Positions 37,834 through 46,533 of a DNA stretch of 64,000 bases are shown one piece after another. Below the pieces are notes generated by a model that saw nothing but the letters and a program-made list of their open reading frames with translations, had not been told where the DNA came from and searched no databases. Source of the DNA: Streptomyces sp. 1222.5 (GTDB lineage: Bacteria > Actinomycetota > Actinomycetes > Streptomycetales > Streptomycetaceae); NCBI RefSeq assembly GCF_900105245.1, contig NZ_FNSZ01000001.1, positions 3,348,001-3,412,000 on the forward strand, written 5' to 3'. Every line of letters begins with the position of its first letter. The stretch's first letter is position 1. Position numbers and translations under genes: made by a program.

Positions 37834-40185
37834 CTACTGGCCGAGTCCGCTTTCGGGGTCGAGCGGGTCCTCGGTGACGGGGTCCGTGGGCGGCCCGGTG
37901 CTCGGCGACTGGGACGGCGACTGGCTGGGCGGCTTGCTGGACGGCGTCTGCGACGGGCTGTCGGACGGCGAGTTCGACGGCGGCGCGGACGACGTCGGCG
38001 GCTTGCTGGACGGCGTCTGCGACGGGGTGTCGGACGGCGACCGGGACACCGTCGGGGTCTCGGTCGGCTCGACGGCCGCGCCCTGCGTGGTGTTCAGGTC
38101 GAACTCGGCCCTGTCGGTCACGCCGAAGGTGTACGCGGCCCAGATCTTCGCGGGCGGACCGCCGCCGTTGACGCGGCCACCGCCCATCGCGCCCTTCAGC
38201 GAGACGTGGTCGTTCTTCTTGATCGGCCGGCCGTCGCAGCCGGTGCCGCCCGCCTTGTCCGCCTCGCCGAACAGGCCGACCGAGGTGACCAGGTCGGGCG
38301 TGTAACCGGTGAACCACGCGGAGCGGTTGCAGTCGGACGTACCCGTCTTGCCGGCGACCTCCTGGCCCTGGCGCAGCGGGTTGCCCGCCACGGACTCCTG
38401 GGCCGTGCCGTCGTCGACCACGCCGGTGAGCACGGAGGTGACCGTGTCGGCAGCGGTGCGGCTGATCACCGAGCCGCCGACCGCGTTCGGAATGTGCGCC
38501 GAGCGGCCGCGGTTCTCCGCCGACTTCACGATGTTCGGCGTGACCTTGTAGCCGTGGTTGTCGAAGGTGGCGTAGATCCCGGCCATCTCCAGCGGGCTCG
38601 CGCCCATGGAGCCCAGCGTCTGGGCGGGCACGGCCTGCATGCCCTTGGTGTCCATGCCGAGCTTGTCGGCGGTGCTCATGACCTTGTCCATGCCCACGTC
38701 CACGCCCATCTGCGCGAAGACGGAGTTGACGGACGCGTTCATCGCCTTCTGGACGGTGATGTCGTCGTAGTCGCGGTTGTCCTCGTTCGGCGGGGCGAAG
38801 CCGACCTTGGCGCCGTGGTCCAGGACCTGGCGGCGGCTGGTGCCGTCGTAGAGCGTGCCGGCGGTGATCGGCTTGCCGTCCTGCGTGGTGGCGTTCTGCT
38901 CCAGCGCGGCGGCGAGGATGACCGGCTTGAACGTCGACGCCGGCTGGTAGTCCGTGCGGGTGGCGTTGCTGAAGTAGTGCTTGTAGTAGTCCACACCGCC
39001 GTACAGCGCGACGATCTTGCCGTTCTTGGGGTTGACGGAGACGGCGCCGGCCTGGACGTCGTTGTCGACCTTGCGCCTCTTCTTGTCCAGCTTGCCGGTC
39101 AGCTCCGTCTTGACGGCCTTCTCCAGCGCGGCCTGCTTCTTGCGGTCGATGTTGAGGGTGATCGTCCAGCCCTGGTCGATGACCGCGCTCTCCGCCTGGC
39201 CCCGGCTGAGACCCTCCTGCTCCATCAGCTGCTGCTCCAGCTGCTGGTTGGCGAGCTCGACGAGGTAGCCCTTCTGCCCGTCGAGGCCCGGGGCGCCCTT
39301 GGGTGCCTTGGGGTAGGGGAACTTCAGGCCGTCCCGCTCGGACTTGGGCAGCCAGCCCTCCTCGACCATGTTGTCCAGCACGTAGTTCCAGCGCTGCTGG
39401 ACCAGCCGCTTGCCGGTGGGCGTGGCGACCGCCCAGTCGTACTGGCTGGGCGCCTGGAGCAGCGAGGCGAGGTAGGCGCCCTGCTGGACCGAGAGCCGCT
39501 CGGCGTCGACGTGGTAGTAGGCCTGGGCGGCGGCCTGGATGCCGTACGCGTTGCGGCCGTAGTAGCTGGTGTTGATGTAGCCCGCGAGGATGTCGTCCTT
39601 GGACTTCTCGCGGTCCACCTTCAGCGAGATGACCAGTTCCCTCAGCTTGCGCGAGACCGTCTGGTCCTGGTTCAGGTAGAAGTTCTTGACGTACTGCTGG
39701 GTGATCGTCGAACCACCCTGCTTGCCCTTGCCGGACAGGGTGTTGAGCAGGCCGCGGGCGGTGCCTTTGAAGTCGACTCCGGAGTCGTGGTAGAAGCTCT
39801 TGTTCTCCGCGGCGACGAAGGTGAGCTGGACCTTGCGGGGCACCTTGGCGAGGTCGACGATCTCCCGGTTGACGTCGCCCTTGCGGGCCAGGACCTTGCC
39901 GTCGCTGTACTTGTAGACGTTGCTCTGCCGCTGGGCGGCGGCGTTGCCCTCGGGGACGTCCACGTACAGGTACAGGCCGATGAAGCCCGCGATGCCCAGG
40001 AGGCACACGCCGAAGAACGTCCCGAGGATCTTCTTCCAGGTGAACATCCTGCGTATGAGGCTCTTGCCGGATCTACCGCCGCCCCCGGCGGGCCCGGTAC
40101 CGGCCGTGGGTGCGGAGCGGCGGCGGCTGGGCGCCGCGCGGTGGCCACCACGCTGCCGCGCTCGTCTCTCTTCCGCTCGTCCCAT
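37834..40185 (-). CDS. Bifunctional class A penicillin-binding protein (transglycosylase/transpeptidase)
   Basis: 783 aa. Builds peptidoglycan. Basic cytoplasmic N-terminus, one membrane segment (ILGTFFGVCLLGIAGFIGLY, about residues 52-72), then a GT51 glycosyltransferase (FVAAENKSFYHDSGVD, KGKQGGSTITQQYVKNF, GYINTSYYGRNAYGIQAAAQ). The penicillin-binding transpeptidase has STFK near residue 418, SVN near 497 and KTGT near 612. The final 110 residues are a Ser/Pro/Thr-rich tail containing a 23-residue repeat, likely a flexible wall-spanning segment. ATG 40185. Confidence 0.95.
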   Translation of the reverse strand: MGRAEERRARQRGGHRAAPSRRRSAPTAGTGPAGGGGRSGKSLIRRMFTWKKILGTFFGVCLLGIAGFIGLYLYVDVPEGNAAAQRQSNVYKYSDGKVLARKGDVNREIVDLAKVPRKVQLTFVAAENKSFYHDSGVDFKGTARGLLNTLSGKGKQGGSTITQQYVKNFYLNQDQTVSRKLRELVISLKVDREKSKDDILAGYINTSYYGRNAYGIQAAAQAYYHVDAERLSVQQGAYLASLLQAPSQYDWAVATPTGKRLVQQRWNYVLDNMVEEGWLPKSERDGLKFPYPKAPKGAPGLDGQKGYLVELANQQLEQQLMEQEGLSRGQAESAVIDQGWTITLNIDRKKQAALEKAVKTELTGKLDKKRRKVDNDVQAGAVSVNPKNGKIVALYGGVDYYKHYFSNATRTDYQPASTFKPVILAAALEQNATTQDGKPITAGTLYDGTSRRQVLDHGAKVGFAPPNEDNRDYDDITVQKAMNASVNSVFAQMGVDVGMDKVMSTADKLGMDTKGMQAVPAQTLGSMGASPLEMAGIYATFDNHGYKVTPNIVKSAENRGRSAHIPNAVGGSVISRTAADTVTSVLTGVVDDGTAQESVAGNPLRQGQEVAGKTGTSDCNRSAWFTGYTPDLVTSVGLFGEADKAGGTGCDGRPIKKNDHVSLKGAMGGGRVNGGGPPAKIWAAYTFGVTDRAEFDLNTTQGAAVEPTETPTVSRSPSDTPSQTPSSKPPTSSAPPSNSPSDSPSQTPSSKPPSQSPSQSPSTGPPTDPVTEDPLDPESGLGQ
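37928..38043. repeat. 69-bp in-frame tandem repeat coding the PBP tail
   Basis: GGCGGCTTGCTGGACGGCGT starts at 37928 and again at 37997, period 69 bp, with one or two differences. It encodes 23 residues of the form SPSDSPSQTPSSKPP plus flanks. In-frame length changes would alter the tail length only. Confidence 0.75.
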
Positions 40186-40354
40186 GGGTTCCTACGCTCG
40201 CTTCCGTCTCGGCATCAGCTCCGAAAGCTAACACCCGCCTATATGACAAAGAGGGTCTGATTCGCTCTTTTAGGGACGTGACAATCAGCACCCGCCCCAA
40301 GGGAACCGACGGCCCGGACGGCCGCAAGGTTGCCTGCCGATCCAAGAGAATCCC

Positions 40355-40383
40355 TTGACGCGCTAAAGTGATATCACTTAGAT
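40355..40383 (+). promoter_or_regulatory. Promoter with 14-bp palindrome before the SPFH/RHH pair
   Basis: TTGACG (40355-40360), 17-nt spacer, TTAGAT (40378-40383). AAGTGATATCACTT (40366-40379) is a perfect palindrome filling the spacer and overlapping the -10 box, ideal for a dimeric repressor. The ribbon-helix-helix protein encoded downstream (41400) is the obvious candidate. The leader to the ATG at 40450 is about 60 nt. Confidence 0.65.
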
Positions 40384-40449
40384 AGAACCAAGCTAAGCGA
40401 ACCAGGCCGGGCACCCCGCTCCGGGGCCGTCCAGAACGGGGGGACCACC

Positions 40450-41403
40450 ATGTCCACGCAGGACTCCGCGCACACACCGGACCACCAAGTCGACGCCGAC
40501 GTACCCGAGATGCCCGCTCCCCGCGTGCGGGAGTTCGCCGCCCACAGCATCGGCGGCGGGCTCGCGCTGCTGCTCGGCCTGCTCGGACTCGGCGCGGCGG
40601 CCGCCCTGCTCGCGGCCTCCTCGGCGGTCGGTGCGCCCGGCGCCCGGGCCGCCCTGATCGTCGCCGGCATCCTGGTCTTCCTCGCCGCCGTCATCGCGAT
40701 GCGCGGCCTGAACACGGTCGCCCCGGGCGAGGCCCGGGTCGTGCAGCTCTTCGGGCGGTACCGGGGCACGATCCGGCAGGACGGCCTGCGCTGGGTGAAC
40801 CCCTTCACCTCCCGGACCCGGATCTCCACCCGGGTGCGCAACCACGAGACCGCCGTGCTGAAGGTCAACGACGCCTACGGCAACCCGATCGAGCTGGCCG
40901 CGGTCGTGGTGTGGAAGGTCCAGGACACCGCGCAGGCCACGTTCGAGGTGGACGACTTCGCCGAGTTCGTCGCCACCCAGACCGAGACGGCCGTACGGCA
41001 CATCGCCATCGAGTACCCCTACGACGCCCACGACGAGGACGGCCTGTCGCTGCGCGGCAACGCCGAGGAGATCACCGAGAAACTGGCCGTCGAGCTCCAG
41101 GCGCGGGTGGAGGCGGCCGGAGTGCGGATCATCGAGTCGCGCTTCACGCATCTCGCGTACGCTCCCGAGATCGCCTCGGCGATGCTCCAGCGGCAGCAGG
41201 CCGGGGCGGTCGTCGCGGCCCGGCGCCAGATCGTCGACGGCGCGGTGGGCATGGTCGAGGCGGCGCTCGCCCGGATCGCCGAGCGGGACATCGTGGAGCT
41301 GGACGAGGAGCGCAAGGCGGCGATGGTGTCGAACCTGATGGTGGTGCTGTGCGGTGACCGGGCCCCGCAGCCGGTCCTGAACACCGGGACCCTCTACCAG
41401 TGA
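40450..41403 (+). CDS. SPFH/Band 7 (stomatin/prohibitin-like) membrane protein
   Basis: 317 aa. A cytoplasmic N-terminus of about 30 residues and two close membrane segments ([20 protein letters not shown] and [18 protein letters not shown]) lead into the SPFH domain: [60 protein letters not shown], then helical [20 protein letters not shown] and an AxAxxR-type segment [18 protein letters not shown]. Such proteins scaffold membrane microdomains. GTGA overlap couples it to the next gene. Confidence 0.92.
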   Translation: MSTQDSAHTPDHQVDADVPEMPAPRVREFAAHSIGGGLALLLGLLGLGAAAALLAASSAVGAPGARAALIVAGILVFLAAVIAMRGLNTVAPGEARVVQLFGRYRGTIRQDGLRWVNPFTSRTRISTRVRNHETAVLKVNDAYGNPIELAAVVVWKVQDTAQATFEVDDFAEFVATQTETAVRHIAIEYPYDAHDEDGLSLRGNAEEITEKLAVELQARVEAAGVRIIESRFTHLAYAPEIASAMLQRQQAGAVVAARRQIVDGAVGMVEAALARIAERDIVELDEERKAAMVSNLMVVLCGDRAPQPVLNTGTLYQ

Positions 41404-41660
41404 CGGACACGCCGGACTCCCCGGATGCGCCGAAGCGCCGGCCCCAGCAGCGCAAGCAGGTGCTGCTGAGGCTGGACCCCTCGGTGTACGAGGCGCTGGC
41501 CCGGTGGGCCGGTGACGAGCTCCGGTCGGCCAACGCGCAGATCGAGTTCCTGCTGCGCAAGGCGCTGGCGGAGGCGGGGCGGCTGCCGCGGGACACGGGC
41601 CCGCTGCCCCGCCGCGGCCGGCCGCCCGGCGACTCCGCCTCCGGGCCCCCTTCGGCCTGA
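41400..41660 (+). CDS. Ribbon-helix-helix (Arc-type) DNA-binding protein
   Basis: 86 aa. A charged N-terminus precedes KQVLLRLDPSVYEALARWAG and DELRSANAQIEFLLRKALAE, which fit the strand-helix-helix of Arc/MetJ-type dimers: LLRL as the DNA-reading strand, NAQIEFLLRKAL as the second helix. A Pro/Arg-rich tail follows. GTG 41400 overlaps the SPFH stop by 4 bp. Probably autoregulates through the AAGTGATATCACTT palindrome in the shared promoter. Confidence 0.8.
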   Translation: MTDTPDSPDAPKRRPQQRKQVLLRLDPSVYEALARWAGDELRSANAQIEFLLRKALAEAGRLPRDTGPLPRRGRPPGDSASGPPSA

Positions 41661-41695
41661 CCGGCCCCGTCCCCGCTCGCGGGACGGGGCCGGTC
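41659..41695 (+). terminator. Terminator overlapping the RHH stop codon, 15-bp stem
   Basis: GACCGGCCCCGTCCC and its exact complement around a CGCTCGC loop; the left arm begins inside the TGA stop codon. Confidence 0.85.
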
Positions 41696-41763
41696 GTCGT
41701 TACCGAACCATGACAATTGGCCGCCACCTGCGCGGCGGTACAGCCCGCCACGATCTGCACACT

Positions 41764-41800
41764 CCGCGTATACACACCGCGTATACACCGTGTGTAGAGT
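41764..41800 (+). promoter_or_regulatory. Operator/promoter of the PadR-ABC exporter operon
   Basis: CCGCGTATACAC occurs at 41764-41775 and 41777-41788, period 13 bp. TACACAC (41771-41777) and GTGTGTA (41790-41796) form an inverted repeat with a 12-nt spacer. A TAGAGT box (41795-41800) ends 7 nt before the ATG at 41808, so the mRNA is probably leaderless. The layout suits autorepression by PadR. Confidence 0.6.
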
Positions 41801-41807
41801 GCTCCGC

Positions 41808-42332
41808 ATGTCCATCGGTCACACCCTTCTAGGGCTCCTGGAGTCCGGCCCGCGCCACGGCTACGACCTCAAGCGGGCCTTCGACGAGAAGTTCGGTCAC
41901 GACCGGCCGCTGCACTACGGCCAGGTCTACTCCACGATGTCCCGGCTGCTGAAGCACGGCTACGTGGAAGTCGACGGGATCGAGGCCGGCGGCGGCCCCG
42001 AGCGCAAGCGCTACGCCATCACCGACGCCGGCATCACCGACGTCGAGCGCTGGCTCGCCACCCCGGAGAAGCCGGAGGAGTACCTCCAGTCGACCCTGTA
42101 CACCAAGGTCGTCCTGGCGCTCCTCACCCACCGGGACGCGGCCGACATCCTCGACACCCAGCGCTCCGAGCACCTGCGCAGCATGCGGATCCTGACCGAC
42201 CGCAAGCGCAAGGGCGACCTCGCGGACCAGCTGATCTGCGACCACGCGCTGTTCCACCTCGAGGCCGACCTGCGCTGGCTGGAGCTGACCGCGGCGCGCC
42301 TCGACAAGCTCCGTGAGGCGGTGGCCCGATGA
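41808..42332 (+). CDS. PadR-family transcriptional regulator
   Basis: 174 aa. Winged helix at residues 3-75: LLGLLESGPRHGYDLKRAFD, HYGQVYSTMSRLLKHGYVEV and the wing GGPERKRYAITDAGITDVE; the C-terminal half is a helical dimerisation domain (VVLALLTHRDAADILDTQRS). PadR proteins usually repress an adjacent exporter and are released by its substrate. Start ATG 41808 (MSIGHTLLGLLE); an upstream ATG at 41790 lies inside the operator. Overlaps the ATPase gene by 4 bp. Confidence 0.93.
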   Translation: MSIGHTLLGLLESGPRHGYDLKRAFDEKFGHDRPLHYGQVYSTMSRLLKHGYVEVDGIEAGGGPERKRYAITDAGITDVERWLATPEKPEEYLQSTLYTKVVLALLTHRDAADILDTQRSEHLRSMRILTDRKRKGDLADQLICDHALFHLEADLRWLELTAARLDKLREAVAR

Positions 42333-43018
42333 CTCCTCCCGCCGGCTCCCTGCTCACCGCCGAGAACCTGCGCAAGGTCTACGGCCCGACCGTCGCCCTC
42401 GACGGCGCCGAGTTCTCCATCCACCCCGGCGAGGTCGTCGCCGTGATGGGCCCCTCCGGCTCCGGCAAGTCGACGCTGCTGCACTGCCTCGCCGGCATCG
42501 TGCCGCCCGACTCCGGGTCCATCACCTACGACGGCCGCGAACTGTCCGGCATGAGCGACACCCAGCGCAGCGCCCTGCGCCGCAGCGACTTCGGGTTCGT
42601 CTTCCAGTTCGGCCAGCTCGTCCCCGAGCTGACCTGCGTGGAGAACGTGGCCCTGCCGCTCCGCCTGAACGGCCGTCCCCGCAAGGAGGCCGAACGGGCC
42701 GCGCTCACCTGGATGGAGCGCCTGGAGGTGGACGACCTCCGGGGCAAGCGCCCGGGCGAGGTCTCCGGCGGCCAGGGGCAGCGCGTCGCCGTGGCGCGGG
42801 CACTGGTCACCGGACCGCGGGTGCTGTTCGCCGACGAACCGACCGGCGCGCTGGACTCCCTGAACGGCGAGCGCGTGATGGAGCTGCTGACCGACGCCGC
42901 CCGCTCCACCAACGCGGCCGTCGTGCTCGTCACGCACGAGGCCCGGGTCGCCGCCTACTCCGACCGGGAGATCGTCGTACGCGACGGCAAGTCCCGGGAC
43001 ATGGAGCGCGCGATATGA
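42329..43018 (+). CDS. ABC transporter ATP-binding protein (MacB/LolD-like)
   Basis: 229 aa. Walker A GPSGSGKSTLLHCLAG, Q loop FQFGQLVPELT, signature VSGGQGQRVAVARALV (the usual S-G-G-Q followed by Q is G-Q here), Walker B VLFADEPTGALDS and switch His in VLVTHEARVA. Sequence type matches ATPases paired with FtsX/MacB-like permeases. ATGA overlaps at both ends (42329-42332 and 43015-43018) make a tight PadR-ATPase-permease operon. Confidence 0.95.
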   Translation: MTPPAGSLLTAENLRKVYGPTVALDGAEFSIHPGEVVAVMGPSGSGKSTLLHCLAGIVPPDSGSITYDGRELSGMSDTQRSALRRSDFGFVFQFGQLVPELTCVENVALPLRLNGRPRKEAERAALTWMERLEVDDLRGKRPGEVSGGQGQRVAVARALVTGPRVLFADEPTGALDSLNGERVMELLTDAARSTNAAVVLVTHEARVAAYSDREIVVRDGKSRDMERAI

Positions 43019-45357
43019 ACGTGCGGCAGTGGGGCCGCGATCTCGGCATGGGGATCCGGTTCGCCTTCACGGGCGGGCGCGAGGGCTGGGTCCGGATGCT
43101 GCTGACGGCCGTCGGGGTCGGTCTGGGGGTGGCGCTGCTGCTGCTGACGACCTCGCTGCCGAACGTGCTGACCGCCCGGCACCGCGTCGAGGAGGCCCGC
43201 CAGGACTACACCTTCTCGGCCACGCCGCCGAAGAAGGCCGACGACACCGTACTGCTCGCCGCCACCGACACCACGTGGCACTCCAGGGACATCCGGGGCC
43301 GGCTCCTCGAACCCGAGGGTTCGCGGCCGCCGTTGCCGCCCGGCGTGAACCGGGTGCCGGCGAAGGGCGAGATGGTGGTCTCGCCCGCGCTGAAGGAGCT
43401 GCTGTCGTCGGACGGCGCGAAGCTGCTGCGGGAGCGGATTCCGTACCGGATCACCGGCACCATCGGCGACAGCGGTCTGATCGGCTCGCGCGAACTCGCC
43501 TACTACGCGGGCGCCGAGGGCCTGGTACCGCAGTCGGGCGGGGTCCGGGTGGAGCGCCTGACCGCGTTCGGCGACCCGCATCCGACGGTCGAGAAGGCCG
43601 ACCCGGTCCTCATCCTGATGATGCTCGTCGTCTTCGTCGTCCTGCTGATGCCGGTCGCCGTGTTCATCGCCGCGGCCGTGCGGTTCGGCGGCGAGCGGCG
43701 CGACCGCAGGCTGGCCGCGCTGCGGCTGGTGGGCTCCGACAGCCGGATGACCCGGCGGATCGCGGCCGGTGAGGCACTCGCCGGCGCGCTGCTCGGGCTG
43801 GTCGTCGGCTGCGGGTTCTTCCTCGCCGGCCGGCAGGCGGCCGGCTCGGTGGAGGTGATGGGCGAGAGCTTCTTCCCCGGCTATCTCAACCCCTCCCCCG
43901 TGCTCGTCGCGCTGGTCGCGGTGGCGGTCCCGGCCGCCGCCGTCCTGGTGACCCTGCTCGCCATGCGCGGGGTGGTCGTCGAACCGCTGGGTGTGGTGCG
44001 CGCGGCCAAACCGGCCCGGCGGCGCCTGTGGTGGCGGCTGCTGCTGCCGCTGGCCGGCCTCGGGATGCTGTACCCGATGCTCGGCAAGGGCCGTTCGCAC
44101 GGCGACTTCAACCAGTACCTGGTCACCGGTGGTGTGCTCCTGTTGCTGGTCGGCGTGACCGCGCTGCTGCCCTGGCTGGTGGAGGCGGTCGTCGCCCGGC
44201 TGGGCCCGGGCGCGGTCTCCTGGCAGCTGGCCGTACGACGGCTCCAGCTGAGCAGCGGTACGGCGGCCCGCATGGTCAACGGCATCGCCGTGGCGGTGGC
44301 CGGTGCGATCGCGCTCCAGATGCTGTTCGCGGGCGTGCAGAGCCAGTACACCAAGGACACCGGGCGCGACCCGAACCGGGCGTCGATGGAGATCGACCTG
44401 CCCGACCGCGCACAGGTGAACGCGGCCGGCAAGGAGATCGCCGCGACCAAGGGCGTGCGCACCTCGGTGGCGCTGTCCACCGGGTACGTCGCCGACAAGC
44501 GCCGCGAGCCGGAGAACATGGCCGACGTCACGGTCGGCGACTGCACCGCCCTGCGGGAGGTGGCCCACCTGCCGTCCTGCCGTGAGGGCGACGCGTTCCT
44601 CCTGAACAACCCGCAGTTCGACGGCGACTACGTCGCGCGGATGCACGCCATCGTCCGGCCGGGCCACCAGCTGTACATCGACCCGTCCGCCGCGCAGGAC
44701 CGTGGCCTCGAAGTGCCGTGGAAGGTGCCGGCCGGACTGAAGAAGGCCGTCTACCGCAAGGACGCGCTCCAGCAGGGCGCCGCCGGGGTGCTGATGACGC
44801 CGTCCGCGCTGCCCGGCAGGGCCGTGCCCTCGCTGAACGGCCGGGTCTTCGTCCGCCTCGACGCGTCCGTGCCGGACGCCGAGGAGTACGTGCGGACCAC
44901 GACCGCGAAGGTCGACCCGGTCGCGGACGCCTTCACCTGGGCGGCGACCAGGCAGTCCACCAAGTACGCCTCGCTGCGCACCGGCCTGTTCATCGGCGCG
45001 ATCTGTGTGCTCGCGCTGATCGGGGCGAGCCTGCTCGTCTCCCAGCTGGAGCAGTTGCGCGAACGCCGCAAGCTGCTGTCGGCGCTGGTCGCCTTCGGCA
45101 CCCGGCGCCGCACCCTGGGCCTGTCGGTGCTGTGGCAGACGGCGGTGCCGATCGCCCTCGGCCTGCTGCTCGCCTCCGCGGTGGGGCTGACCCTCGGCGC
45201 GGTGCTGCTGAAGATGACGGCCACCCCCGTGGCCGTCGACTGGGCGAGCGTCCTGTCGATGACCGGCGCCGGCGCGGCGGTCGTCCTCACGGTCACCGTG
45301 CTGAGCCTGCCGCCGCTGCTGCGGCTGATGCGGCCGGAGGGGCTGCGCACGGAGTAG
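43015..45357 (+). CDS. FtsX-like ABC transporter permease
   Basis: 780 aa. One N-terminal membrane segment (MLLTAVGVGLGVALLLLTTS), an extracytoplasmic domain, three segments near residues 200-320 (ILMMLVVFVVLLMPVAVFIA and on), two near 345-395, one near 425, a second extracytoplasmic domain (about 450-640), and three more near 660-770 ending LTVTVLSLPPLLRLMRPEGL. This is two fused FtsX-type units, as in large actinobacterial exporters. ATG 43015. Substrate unknown; a drug, lipid or peptide efflux role would fit PadR control. Confidence 0.9.
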   Translation: MNVRQWGRDLGMGIRFAFTGGREGWVRMLLTAVGVGLGVALLLLTTSLPNVLTARHRVEEARQDYTFSATPPKKADDTVLLAATDTTWHSRDIRGRLLEPEGSRPPLPPGVNRVPAKGEMVVSPALKELLSSDGAKLLRERIPYRITGTIGDSGLIGSRELAYYAGAEGLVPQSGGVRVERLTAFGDPHPTVEKADPVLILMMLVVFVVLLMPVAVFIAAAVRFGGERRDRRLAALRLVGSDSRMTRRIAAGEALAGALLGLVVGCGFFLAGRQAAGSVEVMGESFFPGYLNPSPVLVALVAVAVPAAAVLVTLLAMRGVVVEPLGVVRAAKPARRRLWWRLLLPLAGLGMLYPMLGKGRSHGDFNQYLVTGGVLLLLVGVTALLPWLVEAVVARLGPGAVSWQLAVRRLQLSSGTAARMVNGIAVAVAGAIALQMLFAGVQSQYTKDTGRDPNRASMEIDLPDRAQVNAAGKEIAATKGVRTSVALSTGYVADKRREPENMADVTVGDCTALREVAHLPSCREGDAFLLNNPQFDGDYVARMHAIVRPGHQLYIDPSAAQDRGLEVPWKVPAGLKKAVYRKDALQQGAAGVLMTPSALPGRAVPSLNGRVFVRLDASVPDAEEYVRTTTAKVDPVADAFTWAATRQSTKYASLRTGLFIGAICVLALIGASLLVSQLEQLRERRKLLSALVAFGTRRRTLGLSVLWQTAVPIALGLLLASAVGLTLGAVLLKMTATPVAVDWASVLSMTGAGAAVVLTVTVLSLPPLLRLMRPEGLRTE

Positions 45358-45383
45358 GGCGCGGCGGCCCCGGCCCCCACGCA

Positions 45384-45427
45384 CGACGGCTCCGTGCCAC
45401 CGGACCCCCGGTGGCACGGAGCCGTCG
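45384..45427. terminator. Bidirectional terminator, 20-bp perfect stem
   Basis: CGACGGCTCCGTGCCACCGG with its exact complement around ACCC, between the exporter permease and the convergent oxyR. Confidence 0.9.
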
Positions 45428-45446
45428 CACGTGCCCGGGGCGGTGC

Positions 45447-46400
45447 TCAGCCCTCCGTGTCGAGGACCCGTACCGGCAGCGCGCGCAGGGCCTCGCGCAG
45501 CGCCGCCGACAGCTCCTGGTACTCGGCGCCGCGCGCCGCGCCCGCCCGCATCGCCAGGGCGACCCGGCGGCTGGGGGCGGGCTCGGCGAAGTAGCCCGTG
45601 AGGAGTTGGCTGCTGCGGGTCGTCTCCAGCTTCAGCGCGGTGCGCGGCAGCAGGGTGCAGCCGAGGCCGCCCGCGACGAGCTGGACCAGCGTGGACAGCC
45701 CGGCGGCCGTCGTGGTGACCGGCGCGTCCTCCCGGCCGGCCTCCCGGCAGATGTCCAGGGCCTGGTCGCGCAGACAGTGACCCTCGTCCAGGAGCAGCAG
45801 GTTGAGCTCCCTGAGGGCCTCGCGCGGAATGCCCTCGCGGCCCCCGAGCCAGTGGTCGAGCGGGGTGACGAGCACGAAGTCCTCGTCGAAGAGGGGCAGT
45901 TCGGTGACCCCCGGCACGCCGAGCGGCACAGCGAGCAGCAGCAGGTCGAGCCGGCCGGAGTGCAGGCCGTCGATCAGGCTGGCGGTCTGCTCCTCGTGCA
46001 CCTGGAGGTCGAGGTGCGGGTACCGCTCGTGCACCAGGCGCAGCACGGTGGGCAGCAGGTACGGCGCGACGGTCGGGATGACACCGAGCCGCAGCACCCC
46101 CGTGAAGGGCGCCCGGACCGCCTCGGCCTCCTCGAGCAGCGCCCCCACCTCGTCCAGCACCGCCTTCGCCCGTACGGCGAGGCGCTCACCGGCGGGCGAG
46201 AGCAGTACCTTGCGCGTCGTACGCTCGAGGAGGGTCACCCCGAGGGTCTCCTCCAGCGCCGAGACCGCGCCGGACAGGGCGGGCTGGCTCGTCCCGATGG
46301 CGGCCGCCGCGTCGCGGAAGTGCAGGTGCTCGGCGACGGCCGCGAAGGCGCGCAGCTGCGCGAGGCTCGGCTGCCTCCGTTTACCGCTACTGATGGTCAC
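45447..46400 (-). CDS. oxyR: LysR-family hydrogen peroxide regulator OxyR
   Basis: 317 aa. N-terminal helix-turn-helix (LAQLRAFAAVAEHLHFRDAA, IGTSQPALSGAVSALEETLG) and a periplasmic-binding-like sensor with the redox Cys pair in LLLDEGHCLRDQALDIC near residues 207 and 216, spaced as in E. coli OxyR. Activates ahpCD when oxidised. GTG start at 46400, 134 bp from and divergent to ahpC. TGAT-N11-ATCA adjoins its own start codon, so it may autoregulate. Confidence 0.95.
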   Translation of the reverse strand: MTISSGKRRQPSLAQLRAFAAVAEHLHFRDAAAAIGTSQPALSGAVSALEETLGVTLLERTTRKVLLSPAGERLAVRAKAVLDEVGALLEEAEAVRAPFTGVLRLGVIPTVAPYLLPTVLRLVHERYPHLDLQVHEEQTASLIDGLHSGRLDLLLLAVPLGVPGVTELPLFDEDFVLVTPLDHWLGGREGIPREALRELNLLLLDEGHCLRDQALDICREAGREDAPVTTTAAGLSTLVQLVAGGLGCTLLPRTALKLETTRSSQLLTGYFAEPAPSRRVALAMRAGAARGAEYQELSAALREALRALPVRVLDTEG

Positions 46401-46533
46401 TGATAACTACCTCCGATCAACATGACCGAGTGTAGCTATTTCCCGAATCAATGCAGCCTGTGCCACCATCGATTCAGTCCAACCCATGGGAATCGTCCTC
46501 AAAAGGGGCGCTTCCTCGCTGCAAGGAGAGCCT
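46401..46533. promoter_or_regulatory. oxyR-ahpC divergent control region
   Basis: TGAT (46401-46404) and ATCA (46416-46419) are separated by 11 nt, the LysR T-N11-A pattern, directly beside the oxyR start. The stretch 46420-46480 is AT-richer (TAGCTATTTCCCGAATCAAT) and should hold the ahpC promoter. An ATG at 46486 is in frame with ahpC but lacks a binding site. Confidence 0.5.
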
